A stretch of DNA of 64,000 bases. Source: Streptomyces sp. 549 (GTDB taxonomy: Bacteria > Actinomycetota > Actinomycetes > Streptomycetales > Streptomycetaceae). The notes below the pieces were generated by a model. It saw nothing but the letters and a program-made list of their open reading frames with translations, had not been told where the DNA came from and searched no databases. The stretch's first letter is position 1, and each line of letters opens with the position of its first letter. Made by a program: the position numbers and the translations under genes. Location: assembly GCF_030124175.1 (NCBI RefSeq), contig NZ_JASKMT010000029.1:1-64000 (forward strand), read 5' to 3'. Of the stretch, positions 18,064 through 26,528 are shown one piece after another.

Positions 18064-18738
18064 GTGACCGGCAGGACGGCGGTGCTGCTGCCCCCGCTGC
18101 TGCGTGCGTGGCTCGGGCTGACGTCGGCGCTCGCCGCGCTGGTGGTCGGCGGGCTCGGGGTGTTGTACGCGGGGGAGAGCGGGCCCGGCGGGGTGGACGC
18201 GCGGGTATGGGCGGCGATGCACGGGGTGGGGTCGCCGTGGCGGGAGGTCGCGTTGGCCGTGGACTTCCTGGGGGAGCCGGTGGGGGCGGCGGCAGTGGTC
18301 GCAACTGTCGTGGCGGGATGCCTGCTGTTTCGGCGTCGTCGGGCGGCGGTGCTGGTCGTCGCCGGCACCGGCTTGGCCGTGGGGGCTACGAAGCTGCTCA
18401 AGCCGCTGGTGGGGCGCACCATCCACGACGGGCATCTGTCCTACCCGAGCGGGCACACCGCCTTCCTCACCGCGCTCGCCCTCGTGGTGGCGCTGCTCGT
18501 GACCGGCCGGCTCGGCCTGGGCAGGACGGCCAGCACGTCACTCGTGCTCGCTGCCGGGCTGGTTGTCGGCGGCGCCATGGGGTGGGCGCAGGTCGCGCTG
18601 GGCGCGCACTACCCGACCGACACGCTGGGCGGCTGGTGCACGGCGCTGGCGGTGGTACCGGCGACCGCCTGGCTGGTGGACCGGGCGGCGGGACCGGGCG
18701 GTCGGTGGGACGACCGACGCCGGTCCGCAGCATCGTAG
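18064..18738 (+). CDS. PAP2-family membrane phosphatase
   Basis: Predicted 224-aa integral membrane lipid phosphatase of the PAP2 superfamily, possibly acting on undecaprenyl pyrophosphate or phosphatidic acid at the outer face of the membrane. About five hydrophobic helices are visible. The three PAP2 motifs are present: KLLKPLVGR, PSGH, and GAHYPTD with the catalytic His. The GTG at 18064 gives a normal N-terminus. The gene follows jetD by 52 bases but is unrelated in function. It ends 16 bases from the convergent polysaccharide operon. A carrier-lipid phosphatase next to a polysaccharide cluster could support undecaprenyl-phosphate recycling, but that link is only positional. Confidence 0.85.
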   Translation: MTGRTAVLLPPLLRAWLGLTSALAALVVGGLGVLYAGESGPGGVDARVWAAMHGVGSPWREVALAVDFLGEPVGAAAVVATVVAGCLLFRRRRAAVLVVAGTGLAVGATKLLKPLVGRTIHDGHLSYPSGHTAFLTALALVVALLVTGRLGLGRTASTSLVLAAGLVVGGAMGWAQVALGAHYPTDTLGGWCTALAVVPATAWLVDRAAGPGGRWDDRRRSAAS

Positions 18739-18754
18739 TTGACTGACCGTCAAG

Positions 18755-20104
18755 TCACGCCAGGCGGCGGAATGCGGGCTTCACCGGTCGTCCGCCCATC
18801 CAGGGGGTGGGGTCGGTGGCGTCCAGTGCCTTCCGGTACACCGCGCAGGCGTCGGCCACCACGTCGACGGTGTGATCGATGTCGGCGTCGTCCAGCGCGC
18901 TGCTCACCACGAACGACGGGGCCAGCACCCCGCCCGCGAGGAGCCGGCGCAGGAACAGGGTGCGGTACTGCTGCGAGGGCTGCCGGTTCTCGTCGAGGGT
19001 GGCGAAGACCAGGTTGCTGGCCCGGCCCCGGACGACGACGTGGTCGCCCACGCCCATGGCGGCGGCAGCGTCGCGAACACCGGCGGCCAACCGCTCGCCC
19101 AGGGTGTGCAGTCGCGCGGTGACGCCCTCCTCGACGTAGGTGGTCAGCACGGCCATCGCGGCTGCCAGGGAGTGCGTCTCGGCGCCGTGTGTGGTGGACA
19201 GCAGGAAGACCCGGTCGCCGGAGTGGCGCAGCCCGCCCATCTCCATCAGCCCGCGGCGTCCGGCCAGTGCGGAGACGGCGAATCCGTTGCCCAGCGCCTT
19301 GCCGAACGTGGAGAGGTCGGGGACGACGCCGTAGAGGCCCTGGGCGCCCGCCTCGGACCAGCGGAAGCCGGTGATCATCTCGTCGAAGACCAGCACGCAG
19401 CCGTGCCGGTCGGCCAGTTCGCGCAGGCCGGCGAGGTACCCGGGCGGGGGCTCGGTGTGGGTGGCGGGTTCGAGGATCAGGCAGGCGATCTCGTCCCGGT
19501 ACCGGGTGAGCAGTGCCTCCGTGGCGGCCAGGTCGCCGTAGGGGAACGTCACGGTGAGGTCGCTGGTCGACTCCGGCACCCCAGCGGACATGGGCGTGGT
19601 GCCGATGAACCAGTCGTCGGTGGAGAAGAACGGGTGGTCGGCGCAGAGGGCCACCCGTGGGCGCCCGGTCGCGGCGCGGGCGAGGCGCACGGCGGCGGTG
19701 GTGGCGTCGGAGCCGTTCTTGGCGAACTTCACCATCTCGGCGGTCGGCACCGTGGCCAGGAAGCGTTCCGCTGCCTCGACCTCGACGACGGACGGCCGGA
19801 CGAAGTTGCTGCCGCGGTCGAGTTGCCGCCGCACCGCCTCCAGTACGCGGGGGTGGGCGTGGCCGAGGCTGACCGAGCGCAGGCCGGAGCCGTACTCGAC
19901 GTAGCGGTTGCCGTCGACGTCCCACACGTGGGCTCCGCGGCCGTGGCTGATGACGGGGGCCAGGTTCTCGGGGTACTGGTCGTCGCCCTTGGCGTAGGTG
20001 TGCGCGCCTCCGGGGATCATGGCGTGCAGCCGCTCGTTCGCCGCCCGTGAGTGGGGGAGTTGCAAGTCCGAACTGTCCTCTTCGGCGTTCCGAAAGGTGT
20101 CCAC
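18755..20104 (-). CDS. Class III PLP aminotransferase, GSA-aminomutase-like
   Basis: Predicted 449-aa pyridoxal-phosphate enzyme of the glutamate-1-semialdehyde aminomutase/class III aminotransferase family. The lysine motif TFGKALGNGF, the cofactor aspartate in FDEMITGF and the GGAHTYAKG opening of this subgroup are visible. Location at the end of the polysaccharide operon makes tetrapyrrole synthesis unlikely; amination of a nucleotide-sugar or of a glycan substituent is the better inference. The GTG at 20104 is preceded by GAGG and lies 6 bases after the stop of the RmlC-like gene. Same-family genes sit next to DUF4910 and cytidylyltransferase genes in other bacterial glycan clusters, but the reaction there is not established to my knowledge. 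Confidence 0.85.
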   Translation of the reverse strand: MDTFRNAEEDSSDLQLPHSRAANERLHAMIPGGAHTYAKGDDQYPENLAPVISHGRGAHVWDVDGNRYVEYGSGLRSVSLGHAHPRVLEAVRRQLDRGSNFVRPSVVEVEAAERFLATVPTAEMVKFAKNGSDATTAAVRLARAATGRPRVALCADHPFFSTDDWFIGTTPMSAGVPESTSDLTVTFPYGDLAATEALLTRYRDEIACLILEPATHTEPPPGYLAGLRELADRHGCVLVFDEMITGFRWSEAGAQGLYGVVPDLSTFGKALGNGFAVSALAGRRGLMEMGGLRHSGDRVFLLSTTHGAETHSLAAAMAVLTTYVEEGVTARLHTLGERLAAGVRDAAAAMGVGDHVVVRGRASNLVFATLDENRQPSQQYRTLFLRRLLAGGVLAPSFVVSSALDDADIDHTVDVVADACAVYRKALDATDPTPWMGGRPVKPAFRRLA

Positions 20105-20110
20105 GCGTCC

Positions 20111-20692
20111 TCAACTCGCCTTCTGGCGCAGGGCCTCAGCGAGGCTTGGCGCCTTCCGGTCACGCTCGGACATCGAAGTGGCCGGCAGCGGCCAGGGGAT
20201 GGCGAGGTCCGGGTCGTCGAAGGCGATCGTCACGTCCTCGGCCGGATCGTGCGGGCGGTTGATCCGGTACGAGACGTCGGCGGTTTCGGTGAGGGCCTGG
20301 AAGCCGTGCGCGCACCCCGCCGGGATGTACAGGGTCACCTGTGTGTCGTCGGACAGCTCGAAGAAGGCCCGGTTGCGGTAGGTCGGAGAGTCAGTCCGCA
20401 GGTCGACGACAACGTCGAAGACCTTCCCGTACGAGCAGCGCACGAGCTTGGCCTCGCCCTCGCCGGAGCGCAGGTGCAGGCCGCGCAGCACGCCCCGGAC
20501 CGAGCGGGAGAGGCTGTCCTGGACGAAGGCGTCCGGGTCGATGCCCACCGAGCGGACCACCTCGGCGTCGAAGGTGCGGCAGAAGAAGCCGCGTTCGTCG
20601 GTGTGCGGAGTCGGCTCGAACAGGTACGCACCGGCGATCGCCGGGACTTCGGTGGCCTTCATCGCGGTCGCTTTCGTTCCGGGCGCGTTCAT
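20111..20692 (-). CDS. dTDP-4-dehydrorhamnose 3,5-epimerase-like protein (RmlC family)
   Basis: Predicted 193-aa cupin of the RmlC family, epimerising C3 and/or C5 of a 4-keto-6-deoxy nucleotide sugar. Visible motifs are TPHTDERGFF, RGVLRGLHLR with the catalytic His, KVFDVVVDLR and IPAGCAHGF. The ATG at 20692 overlaps the previous stop (ATGA) and has GGGAGG at 5 bases. No rmlA, rmlB or rmlD is adjacent, so the substrate is more likely the CDP- or other NDP-4-keto sugar made by this operon than dTDP-rhamnose intermediates; that is inference. Confidence 0.9.
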   Translation of the reverse strand: MNAPGTKATAMKATEVPAIAGAYLFEPTPHTDERGFFCRTFDAEVVRSVGIDPDAFVQDSLSRSVRGVLRGLHLRSGEGEAKLVRCSYGKVFDVVVDLRTDSPTYRNRAFFELSDDTQVTLYIPAGCAHGFQALTETADVSYRINRPHDPAEDVTIAFDDPDLAIPWPLPATSMSERDRKAPSLAEALRQKAS

Positions 20693-21948
20693 GGAGCCTC
20701 CCGCAGAGTGTGGGTGTGGTCGTGGGCTTGGGCGCGGTCGGCCGCCGGGAACAGGGCCGCTGTCAGGGCGGTGAACTGGTGCTCCAGGCGACGGGCGGCG
20801 TCCTGGTTCCGCTCGCCGAGGGTCCGTCGCACTTCCGCCGATCTGCGCTCCAGTTCCTGGAACTGTTCGAGCATCCGGTCGGCGTCGACCGCGCGGGCCG
20901 GGTGGCAGTAGGCGTCCAGGCCCATCCGCGCCATGAGCGTGTCGCTCTTCGCCGCGTAGCTGAGCGCGAGTGTCGGCGTGCCGACCTTCAGCGCGCAGAT
21001 GAGGTTGTGATGCCGGGTCGCCACGACAGTGCCGACAGCCGTCATCTCCTGCATCAGGTCGGCCAGCGAGGCCGCTTCGGCGGCGGTGACCAGTGGCGAG
21101 TCCACCGCGTCGAGGATCGTGGCGGCCACCGCCTCGTCGGCCGTGTCGCCGGTGACCAGCCGGACCGGTCTGCCGTGCTCGGCCAGCGCTCGGACGAAGC
21201 GGGTGATCCCGTCGAGGTAGCGCCGGTGGATCTCCTCGGCCCGGGCGCGGTCGTCGTTGCCGCCGTGGAAGTCCATGACGCCGACGCAGACTTGGCCCAG
21301 CAGCCCTTCCGGGCGGGCAGGAGCGCTCACCCGCGGCGCGGGCAGGGCGAAGGCGAGGTCCGGGTAGACCTCGTCGCGTGTGGTGTCCACGCCCATCGCC
21401 CGCATCGCGTCGCGGGACGGGGCGTCCCGGTAGGACCGGTAGGCGGCCAGCCGCGCCGACCAGCGCACCAGGGTCCGGGTCGGCCGGTTGCCGATCGGGG
21501 CGGCGCCGACGCTGACCAGCGCGACCCGGGTGCCGAACAGCCGGCCGGTCGCGCAGAGCAGGAACAGCGAGTACGGGAAGCCCCACGGCCGCAGTGGCAG
21601 CGTGGCCTCCAGGACGCCCATGCCCGGAACGATCACCACCTCGTGGCGGCGTACCCAGGCAGCGGTGCGGAAGGCGTCGACGAGCTTGCCCAGCCCCTTC
21701 CCCGCGATCGCGCCCGCACGTGACGCGGTCCGGTACTCCCCGCGGTACCAGTGCAGCCGCGTCGCGGGAATCCCGTACCGGGCCGTGACGACTTCGGGGC
21801 CGCCGCACAGCGCGTCCACGGCCGCTTCCGGGTGCTCGCGCCGGAGGTAGCCGAGCACGGCTTCGAGTGAGCCGTCGTTACCGAGGTTGCCGGAGCCGAG
21901 CAGGCCGAACACGCCGACGCGCACCGGAGTCCCGTTCGTCGGCGTCAT
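20689..21948 (-). CDS. Polysaccharide pyruvyl transferase family protein
   Basis: Predicted 419-aa enzyme of the pyruvyltransferase (CsaB/WcaK-like) family, which adds ketal-linked pyruvate from phosphoenolpyruvate to sugars. The N-terminus GVFGLLGSGNLGNDGSLEA and the later TRHHNLICALKVGTPTLALSY segment are the usual landmarks. Pyruvylation would add negative charge to the repeat unit. It overlaps neighbours on both sides by ATGA. Length is normal. The acceptor sugar cannot be told from sequence. Confidence 0.88.
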   Translation of the reverse strand: MTPTNGTPVRVGVFGLLGSGNLGNDGSLEAVLGYLRREHPEAAVDALCGGPEVVTARYGIPATRLHWYRGEYRTASRAGAIAGKGLGKLVDAFRTAAWVRRHEVVIVPGMGVLEATLPLRPWGFPYSLFLLCATGRLFGTRVALVSVGAAPIGNRPTRTLVRWSARLAAYRSYRDAPSRDAMRAMGVDTTRDEVYPDLAFALPAPRVSAPARPEGLLGQVCVGVMDFHGGNDDRARAEEIHRRYLDGITRFVRALAEHGRPVRLVTGDTADEAVAATILDAVDSPLVTAAEAASLADLMQEMTAVGTVVATRHHNLICALKVGTPTLALSYAAKSDTLMARMGLDAYCHPARAVDADRMLEQFQELERRSAEVRRTLGERNQDAARRLEHQFTALTAALFPAADRAQAHDHTHTLREAP

Positions 21949-22892
21949 GACTGCCGCCTCTCCCGGCCGGCTACGAGGGCGTCGACGGAGACGGTGAGCC
22001 GGGCCTGGTCGACCGGGGCGCGGTCCTCGACCCGTTCGCCGGCGCCCGGCCGGGCGCGGCTGGTCATCCACGCGGCCAGGTGGCGGTAGCAGGCGCGTCG
22101 GTCGGCCGGGGACAGCGGCGCCCGGCGGATCGCTGAGACGAACCCCCAGACGTACTCGGCCAGCAGCCGGGGCACCGGGTGCAGCATGCCTGCCCGGCGC
22201 GGGTCCAGGTTGACGCAGCGGGAGCGCTTGCCCGGGTTCGCCCGCTCGGCGCGGGTGGGGTGGTCGCGGCGGAAGTACAGCAGGTCCGGCACCTGGTGGA
22301 AGGGGCCGTGCAGGGTGATCTCGGCGACGAACGTGCGGTCCGCGTGGTGGTAGCTGTCGTGCGGTTTCACCCGGCGCAGCACGTCGGCCCGCATCACGCC
22401 GTAGAAGTCGTCGCCGCCGGGCTCGAACAGCAGGCTGCGGAAGCGCTCCGGTGCGAGCGGCGAGTCGGTGGCGAGCCCGTACTCGTAGGGGACCTTCACC
22501 CGGCCGCCGCCGTCGATGACCGCCTGGCCGCTGTGCGCGAGGATCACCTCCGGCCGCTCGTCCAGGGCCTGGACGCAGCGCCGCAGCAGGTCGCGGGCGT
22601 ACAGGTCGTCGTGCGAGGCCCACTTGAACAACTCGCCGCGGCACTCGGTGAACACGTGGTTGTGGTTGGGTGCGGCGCCGATGTTCCGGGGCAGCCGGAG
22701 GTACCGGATGCGGGAGTCCCGCGCGGCGTACCGGCGGCAGATGTCCTGGGTCCCGTCGGTCGAGGCGTTGTCGGAGACGACCAGTTCGAAGTCCTCGTAG
22801 GTCTGGCCGAGCAGGGCGTCGAACGCCTCGGCGAGGTACTCCTCGCCGTTGTACACGGGCAGGCCGATGCTCAGCCGGGGAGCGGCGGTCAT
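21945..22892 (-). CDS. Family 2 glycosyltransferase
   Basis: Predicted 315-aa GT-A inverting glycosyltransferase. The N-terminus has the family 2 signature: IGLPVYNGEEYLAEAFDALL, then QTYEDFELVVSDNASTDGT, and a metal-binding SHDDLY near residue 95. No membrane segment is seen, so it works on the cytoplasmic face on a lipid-linked repeat unit. It overlaps the pyruvyltransferase and flippase genes by four bases each. Donor and acceptor are unknown. Confidence 0.88.
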   Translation of the reverse strand: MTAAPRLSIGLPVYNGEEYLAEAFDALLGQTYEDFELVVSDNASTDGTQDICRRYAARDSRIRYLRLPRNIGAAPNHNHVFTECRGELFKWASHDDLYARDLLRRCVQALDERPEVILAHSGQAVIDGGGRVKVPYEYGLATDSPLAPERFRSLLFEPGGDDFYGVMRADVLRRVKPHDSYHHADRTFVAEITLHGPFHQVPDLLYFRRDHPTRAERANPGKRSRCVNLDPRRAGMLHPVPRLLAEYVWGFVSAIRRAPLSPADRRACYRHLAAWMTSRARPGAGERVEDRAPVDQARLTVSVDALVAGRERRQS

Positions 22893-24214
22893 GGCGTCCT
22901 CTCTTCGTGGATGGGGTCGTGGCGGCGCTCGCGCAGGGCGGCCCGCAGGTGCAGCCACCACACGGCCGAGCCGCAGAGCGTCGCGGCGGCGACGCCCCAG
23001 GCCGAGCCGACCGTGCCGGCCGCGACCGCCCCGCCGAGACCGCCGCCGACGTAGCAGGCGGAGGCGAACAGCTGGCAGCGCAGGCTGCGCCGGGCCGCGC
23101 CGAGCGCGCGCAGCCCGGCCGCCGCGCCGGCGCCGAGGCCCGCGCCGGCGACGCCGAGCGTGGCCGGCACGATGAGCTGGGAGGCGGCGTGCCAGACGTC
23201 GCCGAGCACGAGCGCGCCGGCTCGGTCCGGCACCAGCAGCAGTGCCGCGCCCCAGAGCAGCGCGGCGGCGGCCTGCGCGCCGCCCAGCAGGAGGCAGAAC
23301 CTGCCCAGCCGGTGCGGGGCCCGCCGCAGCACCCGGGCCGACTCCGCGACGGTGACCAGGGACAGCCCCATCAGCACCGCGAGGAAGGGGCCGAGCAGCA
23401 GTTCGGCGCCTCGGATCACGCCCACCGCGCCGACTCCGACGATCGCGCCGAGCCCGTACGCCCGCAGCTGGCTCGCGCCGCTGACGCAGGTGTTCTCGAC
23501 CAGGTACCGGTAGCCCAGGTCGCGGTGCTCGCGAACCCACTCGCGCGCTCCGGTCAGCCGGGGCCGGATACCGGACTGGAGGCAGCCGTACCCCGCGGCC
23601 ACCGCGGCCGACCCGCCCCAGGCGAGCACGAAGGCGGCCACGCTGCCCACGTTGGCCGCCACCACCATGGCCGGGACGAGGGCGACGCCCCACACGAGGT
23701 CGTTGACGAACGCCTTCCGCCCGGTCCCTGCGGCGAAGAACGAGTACCGCCAGGAGTCCTGCAGCAGCAGCCCCGGCAGCATGGCGCCGAGGCAGGCGAA
23801 CGCGGTCCCCATGCTTCCGCCGAGTGCGAGCCCGGCCGCCAGGCACGCCCCGCCGACGGCGCCACCGACGCCGAGTGCGGTGCCCGACGACCGGGCCACC
23901 GCCTGGCGCCAGGACGCCTCCGGCACGCCGCTGAAGCGCACCACGAGCGGGTCGGTGGCCAGCCCGCGGGAGACGCTGAGCGCCACGCCGTAGGTCACCC
24001 AGGCCAGGCTGAACACGCCGAACGCGGCGAGCCCGAGCGAGCGTGCCACGTAGATGCCCACCGCGAAGTTGGTCATGCTGGAGGCCGCCTGGTCGGCCAG
24101 CCCCCAGGACAGCCGGCCGACGATGGCCCGCTTGGCCGTCCGCCGGGAGCGTTCGGCCGCCGATGCCGATGCCGATGCCGATGCCTTCCCCTCCTCCGAC
24201 GCCGTCGGCGTCAT
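22889..24214 (-). CDS. Wzx-like polysaccharide flippase
   Basis: Predicted 441-aa polytopic membrane protein of the MOP/oligosaccharide flippase type. It has roughly 12 hydrophobic helices, starting near residue 40 with GLADQAASSMTNFAVGIYVARSLG, the common opening of Wzx/polysaccharide transporters. It would move the undecaprenyl-linked repeat unit across the membrane for the Wzy-like polymerase at 30515. The first 20 residues include a SASASASASA run encoded by a tandem hexanucleotide (24159-24184). Start and stop both overlap neighbours by ATGA. Confidence 0.85.
   Translation of the reverse strand: MTPTASEEGKASASASASAAERSRRTAKRAIVGRLSWGLADQAASSMTNFAVGIYVARSLGLAAFGVFSLAWVTYGVALSVSRGLATDPLVVRFSGVPEASWRQAVARSSGTALGVGGAVGGACLAAGLALGGSMGTAFACLGAMLPGLLLQDSWRYSFFAAGTGRKAFVNDLVWGVALVPAMVVAANVGSVAAFVLAWGGSAAVAAGYGCLQSGIRPRLTGAREWVREHRDLGYRYLVENTCVSGASQLRAYGLGAIVGVGAVGVIRGAELLLGPFLAVLMGLSLVTVAESARVLRRAPHRLGRFCLLLGGAQAAAALLWGAALLLVPDRAGALVLGDVWHAASQLIVPATLGVAGAGLGAGAAAGLRALGAARRSLRCQLFASACYVGGGLGGAVAAGTVGSAWGVAAATLCGSAVWWLHLRAALRERRHDPIHEERTP
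24159..24184. repeat. Hexanucleotide tandem repeat inside the flippase gene
   Basis: Four consecutive GATGCC units encode alternating Ser-Ala (SASASASA) in the cytoplasmic N-terminal tail of the flippase. Because the unit is six bases, copy-number changes would keep the reading frame and only alter tail length. Confidence 0.8.
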
Positions 24215-25503
24215 GTCTTGAGCAGCCCGGCGCCGTGCAGGGCGCCGGCCGCGGCGGCGACGGCGTCGAACGGCAGCTTGGACCGCTCGGCTACGTCCAG
24301 CAGGCTGTGCTCGCCGTCGGAGAGGCTGAGCACCCAGAGCATGGCCAGCTGGGCCTGCTTCGCGTCGCTGCGGCCGCCGAGCGAGTCGTACAGCCCGCGG
24401 CGGCCCAACTGCGGCTCGCCGTAGGGGCTGAGGTTGACGTACCGCCGGTTGCGGTCCAGCACGGTGAACGCCTCACGGCAGAGGGCGAGCGTGTCGGCCA
24501 TCGCCTGCGGCGTGACGAAGTCCAGGTTGTCCGCCGAGGTGTGGTACTCGGGATAGCCGGCGTACGGGGTCCGGCTGAGCGAGCCCACGCCGAGATCGAA
24601 CCCCGGTGAGCAGAACTGCCGCTCGTCGTAGCCGTAGGGGGTGAACTCGGTGACCTGGTGCGGGCGGTCGGAGGCGAGCAGCACGTGCCGCATCACCCGG
24701 TCGATCTCCGCGTCGCCGCGCCTGCTCTGCTTGTACGTCAGCCGGCCCGGGTCGCCGGCGCAGGCCAGCACCAGCCCGTGCTTGACCTGCTGCACCCGCT
24801 CCGCGTTGCGGGCCAGCCAGGTGATCGCCCCGATGGTGCCGGGCGCGAACAGGAACCGGTACGTGTGGTACGGGGTCCGCTCCGCCAGCGCCCTGGCGAG
24901 GAACGTCGCCACCGCGACGCCGGCCAGGTTGTCGTTGGCCAGCGACGGGTGGCAGACGTGGCAGGAGACGATCACCTCGTCGGCTACCTGCCCGGGGACC
25001 ACGTGCTCGGCGTAGGTGAGGTGGCCGTCGGCGAGGGTGGAGTCGACGCGCACCTCGTAGTCGCCGTCCTCCATCGCGTCCAGGGTGTCCTGGGCCAGGC
25101 AGAACCCCCATTGCCTCTGGTAGTAGCTGGTGCGGTACGGCACCCAGGACGGGTGGTCCGGCAGGGTGTGCAGGTGTTCGCGCAGCTCGGACAGCGGCAT
25201 GGTCGCCGACACCGGCACGCTGTAGCCGAGCACGTGCAGGCTGGAAGCGGCGAAGTCGACGACCCGGCGGCCCGCGGGGTCGGCGATGTACGCGTCCCGG
25301 ATGTTCCACTCCTGCGGCACCGTCCAGTCGAGCACCTCGGTTCCGGTCGGCACCTCGTGCACCTGAAGCGGCACGTACTCGCCGACGACGTCCAAGGTGG
25401 CGCGCACCCCGTCGCCGGTGATGCTCCGGCACAGCGGGTACAGCCGCTCCACCAGGGCGTACATCTCCTCGCCGGCCGCCGTCTCCTCCCCGGTCTCGGT
25501 CAC
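24211..25503 (-). CDS. DUF4910 / DUF2172 aminopeptidase-like protein with winged-helix tail
   Basis: Predicted 430-aa protein of the DUF4910 (formerly DUF2172) family, related to M28/M20-type zinc aminopeptidases. The MYALVERLYPLCRSITGDG opening is diagnostic of the family. A metal-binding-like block reads SCHVCHPSLANDNLAG, followed by FAPGTIGAITWL and an EYHTSADNLDF segment with a likely His ligand. The last ~90 residues resemble the winged-helix tail of the family. The GTG at 25503 overlaps the SDR stop (GTGA). Members occur in bacterial glycan gene clusters, where deacylation of an amino sugar has been suggested; the reaction is not established. Confidence 0.8.
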   Translation of the reverse strand: MTETGEETAAGEEMYALVERLYPLCRSITGDGVRATLDVVGEYVPLQVHEVPTGTEVLDWTVPQEWNIRDAYIADPAGRRVVDFAASSLHVLGYSVPVSATMPLSELREHLHTLPDHPSWVPYRTSYYQRQWGFCLAQDTLDAMEDGDYEVRVDSTLADGHLTYAEHVVPGQVADEVIVSCHVCHPSLANDNLAGVAVATFLARALAERTPYHTYRFLFAPGTIGAITWLARNAERVQQVKHGLVLACAGDPGRLTYKQSRRGDAEIDRVMRHVLLASDRPHQVTEFTPYGYDERQFCSPGFDLGVGSLSRTPYAGYPEYHTSADNLDFVTPQAMADTLALCREAFTVLDRNRRYVNLSPYGEPQLGRRGLYDSLGGRSDAKQAQLAMLWVLSLSDGEHSLLDVAERSKLPFDAVAAAAGALHGAGLLKT

Positions 25504-26525
25504 CGGCGCCACCGCAGGGTGTCGTCGACGGCGCCGGTGTCGGACGCCGCGCGCAGCACGGCCAGCCGGGTGAAGCGCTGTTCGAAGGCCTCCCGGGTCA
25601 GCCCGTGCTCCCGGTAGGCGTCGGCGAGTTCGAGCGCGCCCTGCTTCACCGTCCACTCGCAGTCGAACCCGGGGACGGCGGCGCGGAACCGGGAGAAGTC
25701 CACCTGGTACGACCGCGGATCGGCACCGGTCTCCCCGGTGATCACCACCCGCGAGCCGGTCACCGCCTCGGCGACCTGCTCGGCGATCTCGGCGACCGTG
25801 ACGTTGTTGGTCTCGCTGCCGATGTTGAACGCCCGGTCGTGCACCGCCTCGCGCGGCGCGGTCAGCGCGGCCGTGAAGGCCCGCGCGATGTCGGCGGCGT
25901 GCACCAGCGGGCGCCAGGGGGTGCCGTCGGAGAGCACCAGCACCTCGCCGGACAGGAGAGCGTGGCCCACCAGGTTGTTCAGCACGATGTCGGCGCGCAG
26001 CCGGGGCGAGAAGCCGAACGCGGTGGCGTTACGCATGTACACCGGAGTGAAGTCGTCGTCGGCGAGCGCGTGCAGGTCGTCCTCCACCCGCACCTTGGAC
26101 TCCGCGTACGGCGTCACCGGGCGCAGCGGGGCGTCCTCGGCCACCAGGCCGCTTCCGCCGGAGGCGCCGTAGACCGAGCAGGTCGACGCGTACAGGAAGC
26201 GCCGCACTCCCGCGTCGCGGGCCAGCCGGGCCAGCCGTACGGACGCGTGGTGGTTGATGGCGTAGGTCAGTTCGGGCGCCAGCGCTCCCAGCGGGTCGTT
26301 GGACAGGGCGGCCAGGTGGATCACGGCGTCCACTCCGGCGACGTGTTCGGCCGTGACGTCCCGCAGGTCCACCCGCGGCCCCGGCGGGTCCGCGGGCGGT
26401 GGGCCCAGCACGCAGTCGGCGAACAGGCCGGAGTCCAGCCCCACGACCTCGTGCCCGGCAGCCGCGAGCACGGGGGCCATCACCGTGCCCAGGTATCCCT
26501 GGTGTCCGGTCAGCAGTACGCGCAA
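25500..26525 (-). CDS. SDR-family NAD-dependent sugar epimerase/reductase
   Basis: Predicted 341-aa extended short-chain dehydrogenase acting on a nucleotide sugar. The cofactor motif TGHQGYLG is at residues 6-13, IHLAALSNDP follows, and the catalytic TCSVYG plus Y-x-x-x-K (YAESK) are present. This subgroup often accompanies glucose-1-phosphate cytidylyltransferase genes. It could reduce a 4-keto group, epimerise, or less likely dehydrate; the sequence alone does not settle which. It starts at ATG 26525, three bases after the PIG-L stop, and overlaps the DUF4910 gene. Confidence 0.85.
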   Translation of the reverse strand: MRVLLTGHQGYLGTVMAPVLAAAGHEVVGLDSGLFADCVLGPPPADPPGPRVDLRDVTAEHVAGVDAVIHLAALSNDPLGALAPELTYAINHHASVRLARLARDAGVRRFLYASTCSVYGASGGSGLVAEDAPLRPVTPYAESKVRVEDDLHALADDDFTPVYMRNATAFGFSPRLRADIVLNNLVGHALLSGEVLVLSDGTPWRPLVHAADIARAFTAALTAPREAVHDRAFNIGSETNNVTVAEIAEQVAEAVTGSRVVITGETGADPRSYQVDFSRFRAAVPGFDCEWTVKQGALELADAYREHGLTREAFEQRFTRLAVLRAASDTGAVDDTLRWRR

Positions 26526-26528
26526 GGT

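Noticed and set aside
18755..20104. HemL (glutamate-1-semialdehyde aminomutase) for heme synthesis
   Set aside because: Family resemblance only; no other tetrapyrrole gene is near and it is coupled to glycan genes.
24211..25656. A longer start for the DUF4910 gene upstream of 25503
   Set aside because: The extra 51 codons lie inside the SDR gene in another frame; the GTGA overlap at 25500-25503 matches the pattern of the whole operon.
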